Assembly (NCBI GenBank): GCA_017456665.1
Contig: JAFTIY010000081.1
Coordinates: forward strand, 1 to 59,836
DNA from: Clostridia bacterium
GTDB lineage: Bacteria; Bacillota; Clostridia; Christensenellales; Borkfalkiaceae
DNA length: 59,836 bases
Direction of reading: 5' to 3'
Positions 17,213-25,513 of this stretch are shown one piece after another; position 1 is the stretch's first letter; every line of letters starts with the position of its first letter. The notes under the pieces are model-generated. The model made no database searches and was not told the DNA's origin. It was given only the letters and a program-made list of their open reading frames with translations. The translations under genes and the position numbers were made by a program.

Positions 17213-17228
17213 GTTAATCGCGCTATAG
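17213..17228 (+). repeat. Dispersed hairpin-loop repeat, copy 5
   Basis: GTTAATCGCGCTATAG, exact. TTAAAAATAGC on the left pairs with GCCATTTTTAA on the right with one mismatch, forming a long hairpin 14 bases after the glucokinase stop codon. Confidence 0.8.
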
Positions 17229-17290
17229 AGCCATTTTTAATAAACGCAATAAATTGTTTTGCGCTAAAAGACGTAATTAAAAAAATAAAA

Positions 17291-17336
17291 AGAGCAAGAA
17301 ATTTTTTTATTTCTTGCTCTTGTTTTTTTATCTTTA
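17291..17336 (+). terminator. Terminator downstream of the glucokinase gene
   Basis: AGAGCAAGAAAT and ATTTCTTGCTCT form a 12-base perfect stem around a T-rich loop, followed by TGTTTTTTTA. The A-run on the left means it could also stop transcription coming from the right. Confidence 0.85.
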
Positions 17337-17390
17337 TTAATTAAAAAAATAATTGCCGTTTAAAAAAGAAGGGTATAAACAATAACCAGA

Positions 17391-17952
17391 TTATTTATTA
17401 ACTGCGGTTAAATAAACTGTCATACACGCTTTATTTATGCGCTTAAAGATAGAAATTAATTCTTCTTGCGAAATATCGTCGTCGTTATTTAAAACGGTAT
17501 CAACGCACCCCCCTTATTAAAAATGAGAGTAAAACCTTACACTCGTTTTCGGTTGCGTTAGCCGTATGCTTTTTCCACGCAGGTAAACAGTGTTCGTAGG
17601 TTATTTTCATTATTTTGTTAAGTATGGCGTCGTGGGTGGATTCAATAGCCAAAAGCTTACAAAGAGCGGGCTGATTTTCTTTAACGTTAAAAATTGTGTA
17701 AGTTACGTCTAACGATGCGTTCAGATTGCAATTAATTAGTGAATTTTTAAATTCTTCAAGCTGCTCTTTTTCAATTTTTTCGTAAAGCTCGTTGCACCCG
17801 TCGTAGTGCTTGTAAAAGGTCGAGCGGTTAACGCCCGCCATAGTGCATATTTCGCTTACTGAAATTTTGCATAGCGGCTTTTGCTCGAGATAGGTTAATA
17901 GGGCGTTTTTTAAAACGTTATTGGTATAAATAACGCGAGCGTCGGTTTTCAT
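17391..17952 (-). pseudogene. TetR-family regulator, frameshifted in a six-G run
   Basis: The intact 5' part (17952 down to ~17500, 150 residues) has a clear TetR helix-turn-helix: ISVSEICTMAGVNRSTFYKHYDG near residue 35. It stops at LSFLIRGVR, well short of the usual 185-200 residues. The frame breaks in a run of six G (coding strand AAGGGGGGTGC). With five G the frame continues as IRGCVDTVLNNDDDISQEE and on to VYLTAVNK, stopping at 17391, and this tail looks like a normal Firmicutes TetR C-terminus of the right total length (about 186). So it is a phase-variable gene, a recent pseudogene or a sequencing error. No target gene is obvious next to it. Confidence 0.85.
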
Positions 17953-18092
17953 AAGTTAACTCTCCAAGGTGGTAGCCGCGTGCAACGCTTGCGACTAAAA
18001 CGGTACTGTAAAAGTTTGATTTAAACGTTAAAGAGATTTGTAAAAAAAATCGCGGCGCAAGCCAAAAAGGCGCGCCGCAACCTATTTTTTAA

Positions 18093-18365
18093 TTAGTTAA
18101 AAAGATCTTTATAAGCTTTGCTGAATTTTACGTTGGGAGCTTTGCATGCAGCAATAGCAATCTTTTCGCCTGTTTTGGGGTTTACGCCGTCGCGGCCTGC
18201 TTTATCTTTAATTTCAAAGGTTGCAAAGCCAGAAATGTGAACGTATTCGCCGTTTTGTAAAGATTGGGTTAAAGTGTCTACTAATGCTTGAAAGTTATTT
18301 TCTGCTTCTTTAATGGTTACACCGAGTTTATCTGCATATGCTCTGATAAATTCACTTTTGTTCAT
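18093..18365 (-). CDS. hup: HU-family DNA-binding protein
   Basis: A 90-residue histone-like protein, the normal length for HU. It begins MNKSEFIRAYADKLG and has the conserved arm region HISGFATFEIKDKAGRDGVNPKTGEKI, where GRxGxNPxTGE is the DNA-bending beta-arm. HU homodimers bind and bend DNA without strong sequence preference and organise the nucleoid. The ribosome binding site on the coding strand is AACGGAGGTATATT. A promoter with TTGTAA, a 16-base gap and TATAAT lies at 18408-18435, and a GCGCTAGCGC palindrome is in the leader at 18384-18393. Confidence 0.95.
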   Translation of the reverse strand: MNKSEFIRAYADKLGVTIKEAENNFQALVDTLTQSLQNGEYVHISGFATFEIKDKAGRDGVNPKTGEKIAIAACKAPNVKFSKAYKDLFN

Positions 18366-18407
18366 AATATACCTCCGTTAATTGCGCTAGCGCTTTATTA
18401 TATATTC

Positions 18408-18435
18408 ATTATAACATAAATCTGTGATTTTACAA
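18408..18435 (-). promoter_or_regulatory. Promoter for the HU gene
   Basis: On the minus strand TTGTAA is separated by 16 bases from TATAAT, 43 bases upstream of the HU start codon. Confidence 0.6.
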
Positions 18436-18514
18436 GTGTTTTTGCAAATTTTTTTGCTAAAAATTCGATTTTTTTTGTAAAATAGTCATATTTGCTTTAT
18501 TTTGCGCAAAAATA

Positions 18515-18543
18515 TTGACATTTTTAGCCGTTTAATGTACAAT
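18515..18543 (+). promoter_or_regulatory. Promoter for the PHP-like gene
   Basis: TTGACA (18515-18520), 17 bases, then TACAAT (18538-18543), about 40 bases before the start codon. This is a near-consensus housekeeping promoter. Confidence 0.75.
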
Positions 18544-18584
18544 ATCTACGTAAAAGAGTATTTTTTTTAGCAAAAGAGGTTATT

Positions 18585-19817
18585 ATGCAAAACGAGCAAC
18601 TTATTAAAATGCTTAATGCTTCTAACGGAGTGGTAAGAACGTGGGCTTTAAAAGAGCTTAAGCGCCGTGAAATTATGGATAGTTCTTTACGCCCCTTGGC
18701 TTCGGCAAACGAAATAAATTTAAACGTGCATACCGATTTTTCATTTTCTCCCTATTCTCCTTCGATGGCTGTTTACATGGCGTATAAGAGCGGCATTAAG
18801 CTCGCGTGTGCCTGTAACTACGGCACTTTAGCCGGCACGAAAGAGTTTATTAAGGGCTGTGAGTATATGGGTATCAGCGCGCTTACCGGGTTTGAGGTTA
18901 CGTTGCAAAGTAAAGCGCTCGGAGAGCATATTGCTGCATTTTATTGCGTTGGCGAAGCAGATAAAAACAACGCCTTTGGGCCTTTACTTGAACAGTTTAG
19001 AAAAATTTGCATTGAGCGCGTAAAGCTAGTGTGCGACAAGATAAACTCTATGCTCGAAAAACACGGCCTTTACGTTGATTTTAATAAGGAAATTTTGCCG
19101 CTAACCAAGTGCAATAAGGGAGGGAACGTTACCTTAAAGCATTTATATATGGCAGTTGGTAAAAAAATTATACAAAAGTTTGGGCAAGGCAAAGCCGCTG
19201 CTGATTTTATTCGCTCTTCACTTTGTTGCGATATTGAGGAGGGTGAGTACAATCTTCTTTGCGACTATAACGATCCATTTTACGAATACGATCTTATTTC
19301 GGCATTGCGCAATAATTTTAGCAATTTAGATAGCGGAATTTTACCTCCAGATTTAAAAGATTACGTTGCTTTGTGTAAAAATAGAGCGGTTATTATAGCT
19401 TATCAGTATGATTGTCAAAGCAACTGGATAAAGAACCTTGCCGAAAGCGACAAGCTAGTAAGCGATTTTAAGGCTCTTCTTAACAAAATACAAAAAGAGG
19501 GATTTAACGCTGTTTGTATTTCGGCAAAAAATTTGAGCAGTAATCTTTTGTGCAGAATAGTAGATATTATTAAAGAAAAAAATATGCTCGCCATATTTAC
19601 CGAAAAAACTGAATATCCGCGTAATCACTTCGAATGTGCCGTTCCTAAAAACGCAAAACCGTATATTCAAGCCTGTGCGTATGCAATCCTCGGTAACGAC
19701 ATTTGCCATAAAAATGACTCAAGCGATGGATTATTTGCCGAAAAGGGCAGTATAAAGAGCAAGGATTTTAACGAAAGATTAATGATTTATTCAAATATAG
19801 GCAAAAAACGTTTATAA
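18585..19817 (+). CDS. PHP-domain-like protein with degenerate metal site
   Basis: This 410-residue cytoplasmic protein resembles a clostridial PHP-fold family: EINLNVHTDFSFSPYSPSMAVYMAYKSGI near residue 45, then YGTLAGTKEFIKGCEYMGISALTGFEV. In active PHP hydrolases the first motif is HxH; here it is N47-V-H49, and the usual TDH motif reads CNY. Two metal ligands therefore appear lost, so it may be inactive or use another site. The start ATG 18585 follows AAAGAGG. The partner gene begins six bases after its stop, so the two form a unit. Confidence 0.6.
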   Translation: MQNEQLIKMLNASNGVVRTWALKELKRREIMDSSLRPLASANEINLNVHTDFSFSPYSPSMAVYMAYKSGIKLACACNYGTLAGTKEFIKGCEYMGISALTGFEVTLQSKALGEHIAAFYCVGEADKNNAFGPLLEQFRKICIERVKLVCDKINSMLEKHGLYVDFNKEILPLTKCNKGGNVTLKHLYMAVGKKIIQKFGQGKAAADFIRSSLCCDIEEGEYNLLCDYNDPFYEYDLISALRNNFSNLDSGILPPDLKDYVALCKNRAVIIAYQYDCQSNWIKNLAESDKLVSDFKALLNKIQKEGFNAVCISAKNLSSNLLCRIVDIIKEKNMLAIFTEKTEYPRNHFECAVPKNAKPYIQACAYAILGNDICHKNDSSDGLFAEKGSIKSKDFNERLMIYSNIGKKRL

Positions 19818-19823
19818 TCATTT

Positions 19824-20993
19824 ATGTATCATGATATTTTCAGTCAGCTTGGCGGGGATATCGAAAAAATAAGCGCAGAGTGCGTAAAATTCGGTAGCGG
19901 AGCTCAGCATGGGCAAGAGTTTTTAAATTGTTCAAGTGAGGGGCGCAGTATAATAGTAACGTACGATAGCGGTTGGTATCTCGTCGGCAAAAGTTTAAAA
20001 GATAATACCACGTCAAAAGAGGTAACCTGTTTCAGTTTTGATAATGGGTTGCCATTTTTGCCTGCGCTAGAAAAATTATTGCTTTCGGTAAGCGATGCAA
20101 AAAGGGTTGCGGTTATAGGCAATCAAAGTTTGGCGCTATATTGCGCACACTTTTTAAAAGATGCTTCAATATGCTTTATTCCTACTGATTTTAATTTTTG
20201 CGCCTTTTATAATTTAATTTTATCTGGCAGAACTGATTGTAGATTAATTATCGACGGCAAATTATTAATTGGTAAAAAAAATATTGCCGCAAGTGGAGTA
20301 AAAAGCATTTTATCAAAAAACATTATTTTGCTCGAAGATGCCGTTAATCGCGCTATAGGCGGGTATTTTGTAAATAATAACTGGCAAAACATATTAAAAA
20401 GCGCAATAGAATGTGCCTTAAAATATTTTGAAACGCAAAACGTTTATTATATAATAAGAGGGCAACTTTTTGCCCAAGCAGCAGTTTATTTGTCCGGCAT
20501 AGGAAATCCTAGCGAGATGGCGGCTGCCGTGCTTGAAAATTTTGCCAATTTATCAGAGGTGGGCGAGCGGGAATATTTTGCGTATAAAATGCTCGTAAGA
20601 ATTTATTTGGTGTATTTTTCAAACGATAGCTCCTTTTTAATAAAAAAGGGGGGAGAATTGTTACAAACGGAAGAAATTAATAGGCTTTTTCCATTCGTAG
20701 CTAATAAAATTATAAACAAAATGCCACAATGGGTTTACGATGATAAAAAGGTTAAGCAGTATAAAGCTAACGCTATAAAAGAAGATGTTTTAAAAAAGAT
20801 AAAAGAGCAGGAAGGGCTTTTTGAAAGGCACGCTCAAATGCTACGTAAAATATACGCGGGCAGAAAATATACGGTAGAGCATTACACCGTAAAGCAACGC
20901 GCGTTGGCTCTTAATTTATTGCCTTTATTATCAAACGAATGCGGAGCGCTTTGGCTGGTTTTTGCCGACGGGGTTTTAGAATATATTTCGTAA
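19824..20993 (+). CDS. Unknown protein, possibly related to iron-dependent alcohol/polyol dehydrogenases
   Basis: A 389-residue soluble protein coded six bases after the PHP-like gene. The stretch RVAVIGNQSLALYCAHFLKDASICFIPTDF and the central LLIGKKNIAASGVKSILSKNIILLEDAVNRAIGGYF faintly resemble the NAD-binding half of the dehydroquinate synthase/Fe-alcohol dehydrogenase fold, but I see no intact GGG or metal-histidine motifs. I cannot assign a function. The repeat copy at 20343 encodes the AVNRAIGG peptide inside it. No clear ribosome binding site is visible, so translation may be coupled to the upstream gene. Confidence 0.55.
   Translation: MYHDIFSQLGGDIEKISAECVKFGSGAQHGQEFLNCSSEGRSIIVTYDSGWYLVGKSLKDNTTSKEVTCFSFDNGLPFLPALEKLLLSVSDAKRVAVIGNQSLALYCAHFLKDASICFIPTDFNFCAFYNLILSGRTDCRLIIDGKLLIGKKNIAASGVKSILSKNIILLEDAVNRAIGGYFVNNNWQNILKSAIECALKYFETQNVYYIIRGQLFAQAAVYLSGIGNPSEMAAAVLENFANLSEVGEREYFAYKMLVRIYLVYFSNDSSFLIKKGGELLQTEEINRLFPFVANKIINKMPQWVYDDKKVKQYKANAIKEDVLKKIKEQEGLFERHAQMLRKIYAGRKYTVEHYTVKQRALALNLLPLLSNECGALWLVFADGVLEYIS
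20343..20358 (+). repeat. Dispersed hairpin-loop repeat, copy 6 (inside a gene)
   Basis: GTTAATCGCGCTATAG, exact, inside the gene at 19824-20993 and translated as VNRAIG. The stem is short (GCC against GGC). Confidence 0.75.
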
Positions 20994-21002
20994 AAAGTGG
21001 CG

Positions 21003-21018
21003 CTATAAGGCAATTATC
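21003..21018 (-). repeat. Dispersed hairpin-loop repeat, copy 7
   Basis: CTATAAGGCAATTATC (13 of 16 to the reverse consensus) directly after a stop codon. The stem AAAAAGTGGC against GGCACTTT is typical of the family and supports the call despite the core changes. Confidence 0.65.
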
Positions 21019-21042
21019 GGCACTTTAAATAAAAAACATATA

Positions 21043-21078
21043 AAAAAGCTTTTACCAAATTTGGCAAAAGCTTTTTTT
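21043..21078. terminator. Bidirectional terminator between convergent genes
   Basis: AAAAAGCTTTTACCAAA and TTTGGCAAAAGCTTTTTT form a long near-perfect stem with A- and T-runs on either side. It serves the + gene ending at 20993 and the flotillin operon ending at 21138. Confidence 0.9.
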
Positions 21079-21137
21079 AGGTATAGATTAATTAAAATAA
21101 CCTTTTTAAATTGTAAAAGCCTTAAGAAGATTAAAGA

Positions 21138-22559
21138 TTATTCTTCTTCTTTGATTTCTTTTTCGGTAGTTTCTTCAACGGGTTTAGCTCTTACAAGCTC
21201 GGGCATGGTAAGCCCTGCCATTGCGAACAAATCGGTCATAGGAGGAATAGATTTCATAAGGCCTGAAAGATAGTTTGCGGTAGCGGTTTTACCATCTTGG
21301 CTGTTGCCGCCATCCCAAACGGTAACCTTATCGATCTTAATATTCTTAATAGCTTCAACTTGAGTTTCAACCAATTTTTCAATTTTGTCGGCAAGCATAA
21401 GTCTTGCAGCTTCGTTGGTGTCGCCGCCTGCGGCTTGAACTACTGCAGCCAAACCTTCAGCCTGTGCGCTTAAAACGGCTTTAACGCCTCGCGCCTGCGC
21501 TTCCATCTTGGCATAAATAGCGTCTGCCTCACCTTGTGCTTGACGTCTGATTTTTTCTGCTTCAGCTTCAGCTTCGAGCTCAACTTTTCTCTTTTCAATT
21601 TCAGTTTTAACCAAGATGTCGGCTTCTTGAGTAGCCTTTTCTTTTGAAGCACGAATAATTTCTGCCTGCTTTTCAGCCTCGTAACCGTCGGCTAGCGCCT
21701 TTGCTGCGTTGATTTTTTCTGCCGAAACAGCGCGTTGTTCAGCTTCTGCTTGGCGCTGACGGAGAAGTGCTTGAGAGTCGGCAATTTCCATTTTTGCTTG
21801 GTTTTCGCCTTTAATTGCTTGAGAATCTGCATCGGCAACGTTAATACGTTGATCTTTTCTTGCGTTTGCTTCACCGATAGCACCCTTTCTGTCTTCTTCG
21901 GCAACCGAAATTTTAGCGTCGTTTATAGCTTTTGCTGCAGCCTCTTTACCGAGAGCTACGATATAGCCTGATTCATCGCTGATGTCGGTTAAGTTAACGT
22001 TGATAAGGCGTAAGCCGATTTTTTTAAGCTCGCCTTCCACGTTTAGTGAAACTGCCTCGAGGAATTTATCGCGGTTGGTATTGATTTCTTCGATGTCCAT
22101 AGTAGCGATTACCAAACGGAGCTGACCGAATATAATGTCTTTAGCGAGCTCTTGAATTTGGGGGAGCTTTAAGCCTAAAAGTCTTTCAGCTGCGTTTTGC
22201 ATAACGCCTTGCTCGGTAGAAATACCAACGGTGAAGATTGAGGGAACGTCGATACGGATATTTTGGCGTGAAAGTGCGCTTCTTAAGTCAACCGAGATTG
22301 AGATAGGGGTAAGGTCTAAAAATGCGTAAGATTGAAATAGGGGAACGATAAATTCCGTACCGCCGTGAACGCATTTTGCCGAACGGTGCGTACCGTCTTG
22401 CGATTTGCTTACCTTACCGTAGATAACCATAATCTTATCGGAGGGGCATCTTTTTACGCGAGTTGCAATTAACAGCACCAACATAAACAAAATGAGTACT
22501 ATTACTACAACGATGGGTACTACCGCATTTGATGCTAAAAGGTTTGATAAAATTTTCAT
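21138..22559 (-). CDS. floT: Flotillin-like SPFH membrane scaffold protein
   Basis: A 473-residue membrane-associated protein. One hydrophobic segment (VVPIVVVIVLILFMLVLLIAT) near residue 13 is followed by an SPFH domain (DKIMVIYGK through IDVPSIFTVGISTEQGV) and a long Ala/Glu/Lys-rich coiled coil with EADILVKTEIEKRKVELEAEAEAEKI. Flotillins form membrane microdomain scaffolds. The pairing with an NfeD-family gene directly upstream is the YuaF-YuaG (FloT) arrangement of Bacillus, which supports the identification. The ribosome binding site is AAGGAGAATAACAAA. Confidence 0.93.
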   Translation of the reverse strand: MKILSNLLASNAVVPIVVVIVLILFMLVLLIATRVKRCPSDKIMVIYGKVSKSQDGTHRSAKCVHGGTEFIVPLFQSYAFLDLTPISISVDLRSALSRQNIRIDVPSIFTVGISTEQGVMQNAAERLLGLKLPQIQELAKDIIFGQLRLVIATMDIEEINTNRDKFLEAVSLNVEGELKKIGLRLINVNLTDISDESGYIVALGKEAAAKAINDAKISVAEEDRKGAIGEANARKDQRINVADADSQAIKGENQAKMEIADSQALLRQRQAEAEQRAVSAEKINAAKALADGYEAEKQAEIIRASKEKATQEADILVKTEIEKRKVELEAEAEAEKIRRQAQGEADAIYAKMEAQARGVKAVLSAQAEGLAAVVQAAGGDTNEAARLMLADKIEKLVETQVEAIKNIKIDKVTVWDGGNSQDGKTATANYLSGLMKSIPPMTDLFAMAGLTMPELVRAKPVEETTEKEIKEEE

Positions 22560-22668
22560 TTTGTTATTCTCCTTATATAATTAGCCGGCACGATGATGGA
22601 TTTAGCGATTTCGCGCATAAATACCTTTTTTCGTGGCGTAGCCTTTTTATTAAAATAAATTTGAATTA

Positions 22669-22683
22669 GCTTTAGGTCGATAA
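22669..22683 (-). repeat. Degenerate dispersed-repeat copy
   Basis: Reverse complement TTATCGACCTAAAGC differs from the consensus by one deleted A and one substitution. It lies in the 138-base gap between flotillin and NfeD genes. AAATAA and TTATTT flank it. Confidence 0.35.
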
Positions 22684-22697
22684 GTTATTTAATAATA

Positions 22698-23273
22698 TTA
22701 CTCTTTTTCAACTACTAACATATCGCCTTTTACGTTTATTACTTTAACGTGTGATCCAGTAGGAATGGGTGAGTTGCCTTCTTGAACTGCGTTAAGTTCA
22801 ACAAATCTCTCTTCTAACGTTAGCGTAACCTTGCCGAATCCTTCGTTTTTAGCGGGAATTGTAAGGTAAACGTCAGCGCCTTTACCAATTGCTCGGCTTA
22901 TAGAAATATTTCCGTCTGAACGTAAGCGCATGATTGCGCGCATGATAAGCGCCATTGCAAAGAGCGCCAAGCTTCCTGCTACCAACGAGCAAACTATTGC
23001 AAGTGGTGTAGATACGGGTGCTAACGCATAGCCAACCCAGCCGCCTATTGCAAAAAATGCAACTATTCCGCGGACTGAAAATAGGGTAAATCCGTCGCTT
23101 GCGTCTACAGTAACGTCTGATGCGCCGTCGCCGTCAAAATCAACGTCAACCTCTCCTCCATCGCCAAAGCCAAAAAGCAAGGTGATAATTTGCAAAACGA
23201 GGAATACGCTTGCGGCAAGGCCTATAACGAAATAAGTTTTTTGAATTGCAGTCAATGCAGACCAAAATTCCAT
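22698..23273 (-). CDS. NfeD-family membrane protein
   Basis: This 191-residue protein has an N-terminal hydrophobic segment (residues ~13-35), an acidic Gly/Asp stretch (DGGEVDVDFDGDGASDVTVD), two or three further membrane helices, and a C-terminal OB-fold typical of NfeD (GKGADVYLTIPAKNEGFGKVTL ... GSHVKVINVKGDMLVVEK). NfeD proteins work with SPFH proteins such as flotillin, whose gene follows, and probably act as its membrane partner. The ribosome binding site is AAGGAGAACCTATT. Confidence 0.88.
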   Translation of the reverse strand: MEFWSALTAIQKTYFVIGLAASVFLVLQIITLLFGFGDGGEVDVDFDGDGASDVTVDASDGFTLFSVRGIVAFFAIGGWVGYALAPVSTPLAIVCSLVAGSLALFAMALIMRAIMRLRSDGNISISRAIGKGADVYLTIPAKNEGFGKVTLTLEERFVELNAVQEGNSPIPTGSHVKVINVKGDMLVVEKE

Positions 23274-23317
23274 AATAGGTTCTCCTTATATAATATTGAT
23301 AAAAAATAGGGTACTAA

Positions 23318-23890
23318 TTAAACGCCTTTATCAGTTATGGGGGCGTTAGCTATTAAAGCGAGTGCGTTTAACGTGTTGTTTGCTTGTTCTAAAAGCTCGC
23401 CTGCTAAATAGTTTTCGCACAATATTTTCATAACCATCTCAAGCCTTTGCTTGGCAAGGTCTAAATGGCTATTAAATCCCTCTATAGCTTCGTTAACAAG
23501 GAGTTCAATCGTTTTAAACGAAAAACGCGCGTCAAAAATTATTTTGCAAAACATCGCGTATAAATCGCTTTCGGGTATAATATCGTCTTCTCTTGAATAA
23601 ACGCTGCCGTTTAGCATAACGAGCAGATTTTTTATATCGTCAAGCGACATAGTATTTCGCAGCGAGTTTATTATAAATATGCGGGCAGTAGTGTCTTTAT
23701 TATAGCGCTTGTTGATAGGGCGTGATATAAACCCGCGTGAAACCCAATTTTGAATAGCGGGCGTTGCCACTCCTGTGATTTCGTTAAGCTGTTGCATAAC
23801 CAGCCCGTTGGTTGCCATAAATATTCCCTGCAAAAATTGTTCGCCACTTAAATCTTTTTTTTCAACCTTTGTTCCCGGATAATATCGCAT
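23318..23890 (-). CDS. DUF1836 helix-turn-helix regulator
   Basis: A 190-residue protein of the Firmicutes DUF1836 type. The N-terminal part has a helix-turn-helix-like LNEITGVATPAIQNWVSRGFI near residue 37, then RPINKRYNKDTTARIFIINSLRNTMSLDDIKNLLVMLNGSV and DDIIPESDLYAMF, which are family hallmarks. It is the first gene of the minus-strand unit with NfeD and flotillin (44-base gap). The start codon follows AAAGGAGGAGGT. The promoter carries a perfect palindrome, so autoregulation is plausible. DUF1836 function is otherwise poorly known to me. Confidence 0.85.
   Translation of the reverse strand: MRYYPGTKVEKKDLSGEQFLQGIFMATNGLVMQQLNEITGVATPAIQNWVSRGFISRPINKRYNKDTTARIFIINSLRNTMSLDDIKNLLVMLNGSVYSREDDIIPESDLYAMFCKIIFDARFSFKTIELLVNEAIEGFNSHLDLAKQRLEMVMKILCENYLAGELLEQANNTLNALALIANAPITDKGV
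23482..23497 (-). repeat. Possible degenerate dispersed-repeat copy inside the DUF1836 gene
   Basis: CTATAGCTTCGTTAAC keeps both ends of the motif but differs in four middle bases. It is translated as VNEAIEG, like the VNRAIGG of other copies. It could be chance. Confidence 0.3.
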
Positions 23891-24242
23891 ACCTCCTCCT
23901 TTATTAACTTCACACGTAGCGTTTACCTTATTAAACCTAAAAACGGTTAAGGCTTGTTTATGTATAAACCTCTTACGTGATTTTCGATATGATTATATCA
24001 CACATTCATATGAATGTCAAGTAAATTCATATATTTTTTTTATTTTTTACGTTACATAGGATTTTGCAAAAAATTATTTTGTGCCTTTGATAGCCAAAAA
24101 TATATTTTATACGAATAAATATAATTGTTTATATTCGCTAAATAATTGCATTTTTAAAAAATAAATAGTATACTTATATCGACTTAATATACTGCGTGCC
24201 TGCGATAAAAAGGTGCGTAAATAAAAATATGGAGATAAAAAC
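23891..24242. other. Divergent intergenic region with operator-like palindrome
   Basis: This 352-base AT-rich region separates the divergent DUF1836 operon and the aminopeptidase gene. It contains the palindromic promoter described separately. The rest shows only A/T-rich runs. A GGAGATAAAAAC ribosome binding site precedes the aminopeptidase start. I see no further gene. Confidence 0.7.
23992..24020 (-). promoter_or_regulatory. Promoter with perfect palindromic operator for the DUF1836-NfeD-flotillin operon
   Basis: On the minus strand TTGACA (24015-24020) is separated by exactly 17 bases from TATAAT (23992-23997). The palindrome ACATTCATATGAATGT (24002-24017) covers the -35 edge and most of the spacer, an ideal place for a repressor. 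A further half-site, ATTCATAT, lies at 24025-24032. The adjacent HTH gene is the obvious candidate regulator. Confidence 0.8.
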
Positions 24243-25358
24243 ATGAGTGATCCCAGAATTTTAAAGCTTGCAAAAAACCTCGTTAACTATTCTTGTAAGG
24301 TTAAAGAGGGCGAAAAGGTAATGATAGAGGCTTTTGGTATTCCCAACCAGTTGGTTAAGGCGCTGGTTAGCGAGGTATATGCTGCCGGTGGCTATCCCTT
24401 CGTATATTTGCGTGATCACGCCGTTATGCGTTCTATTTTAATGCAAACGAGCGAAGAATATTGCAAATTATGGGCAAAATACGACGGTTTTGTTATGGAC
24501 GATATGGATTGTTATATCGGTATTCGCGGGGGCGAAAACAGCTGCGAAATGGGCGACGTTCCCGCCGATAAAAACGGCTTATATCAAAAGCTTTACAGCT
24601 ACCCCGTTCATCACGAAAAACGCGTTGGCGCAACTAGATGGGTTATTTTAAGATATCCCACTCCTTCTATGGCTCAAATGTCGGGTATGTCTACCGAGGC
24701 TTTTGAAGATTTTTACTTTGACGTTTGCACTATGGACTATAACAAGATGGATAAGGCAATGGATTCACTTAAGGCGTTAATGGAAAAAACCGATAAGGTT
24801 CGCTTGGTTGCACCCGGCACCGATCTTACCTTCTCTATTAAGGGTATGCCCGCTATTAAGTGTGCAGGCGAGTTAAATATTCCCGATGGCGAAATATATT
24901 CAGCCCCCGTTAAAAACAGCGTAAACGGCGTGATTACTTATAACGCACCCTCTATGCAACAGGGCTTAAAGCACGAAAACGTTTGCCTTGAGTTTAAAAA
25001 CGGCAAAATCGTAAATGCAACGGGCAACTACACCACTCAATTAAACGCTATTTTCGATACGGATGAGGGTGCTAGATACGTAGGGGAATTTGCTATTGGC
25101 GTAAATCCCTACATAAACAATCCTATGGGCGATATTTTATTCGACGAAAAAATAGCAGGCTCAATTCACTTTACCCCCGGTTGCTGCTACGACGAATGCG
25201 ATAACGGTAACCGCTCTAGCATTCATTGGGATTTAGTGCTTATTATGACCGAAAAATTTGGTGGCGGTGAAATTTACTTTGACGACGTGCTCATTCGTAA
25301 AAACGGCTTATTTACCTTGCCCGAGCTTGAATGCTTAAATCCCGAAAATTTAAAGTAA
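24243..25358 (+). CDS. M29-family aminopeptidase
   Basis: A 371-residue cytoplasmic metallopeptidase that removes N-terminal residues from peptides. The family's metal-binding C-terminal half is present: GELNIPDGEIYSAPV near residue 218, YVGEFAIGVNPYINNP near 280, then IHFTPGCCYD and SIHWDLVLIMT near 320-340. These supply the Glu, Tyr, His and Asp ligands of the thermophilic aminopeptidase (AmpS/PepS) type. The N-terminal half has the usual LAKNLVNYSCKVKEGEKVMIEA opening. Length is slightly short for the family (about 370-410). It starts at ATG 24243 after GGAGATAAAAAC. Confidence 0.9.
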   Translation: MSDPRILKLAKNLVNYSCKVKEGEKVMIEAFGIPNQLVKALVSEVYAAGGYPFVYLRDHAVMRSILMQTSEEYCKLWAKYDGFVMDDMDCYIGIRGGENSCEMGDVPADKNGLYQKLYSYPVHHEKRVGATRWVILRYPTPSMAQMSGMSTEAFEDFYFDVCTMDYNKMDKAMDSLKALMEKTDKVRLVAPGTDLTFSIKGMPAIKCAGELNIPDGEIYSAPVKNSVNGVITYNAPSMQQGLKHENVCLEFKNGKIVNATGNYTTQLNAIFDTDEGARYVGEFAIGVNPYINNPMGDILFDEKIAGSIHFTPGCCYDECDNGNRSSIHWDLVLIMTEKFGGGEIYFDDVLIRKNGLFTLPELECLNPENLK

Positions 25359-25364
25359 ATATCG

Positions 25365-25380
25365 GTTAATCAACTTATAC
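25365..25380 (+). repeat. Dispersed hairpin-loop repeat, copy 8
   Basis: GTTAATCAACTTATAC (14 of 16) just after the aminopeptidase stop codon. AAAGTAAATATCG on the left and GGGCACTTT on the right keep the AAAGTG-type stem. Confidence 0.65.
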
Positions 25381-25513
25381 GGGCACTTTAGGAGATAACT
25401 TTTACGTTATTTACTAAATTGTTAGTTGATAATTACAATTAAAATTTATTTATATTTACCTAGCACAACTTAAAACAAAGTTATTATATTAATAAGGGCA
25501 AAGGTATTTCGTT

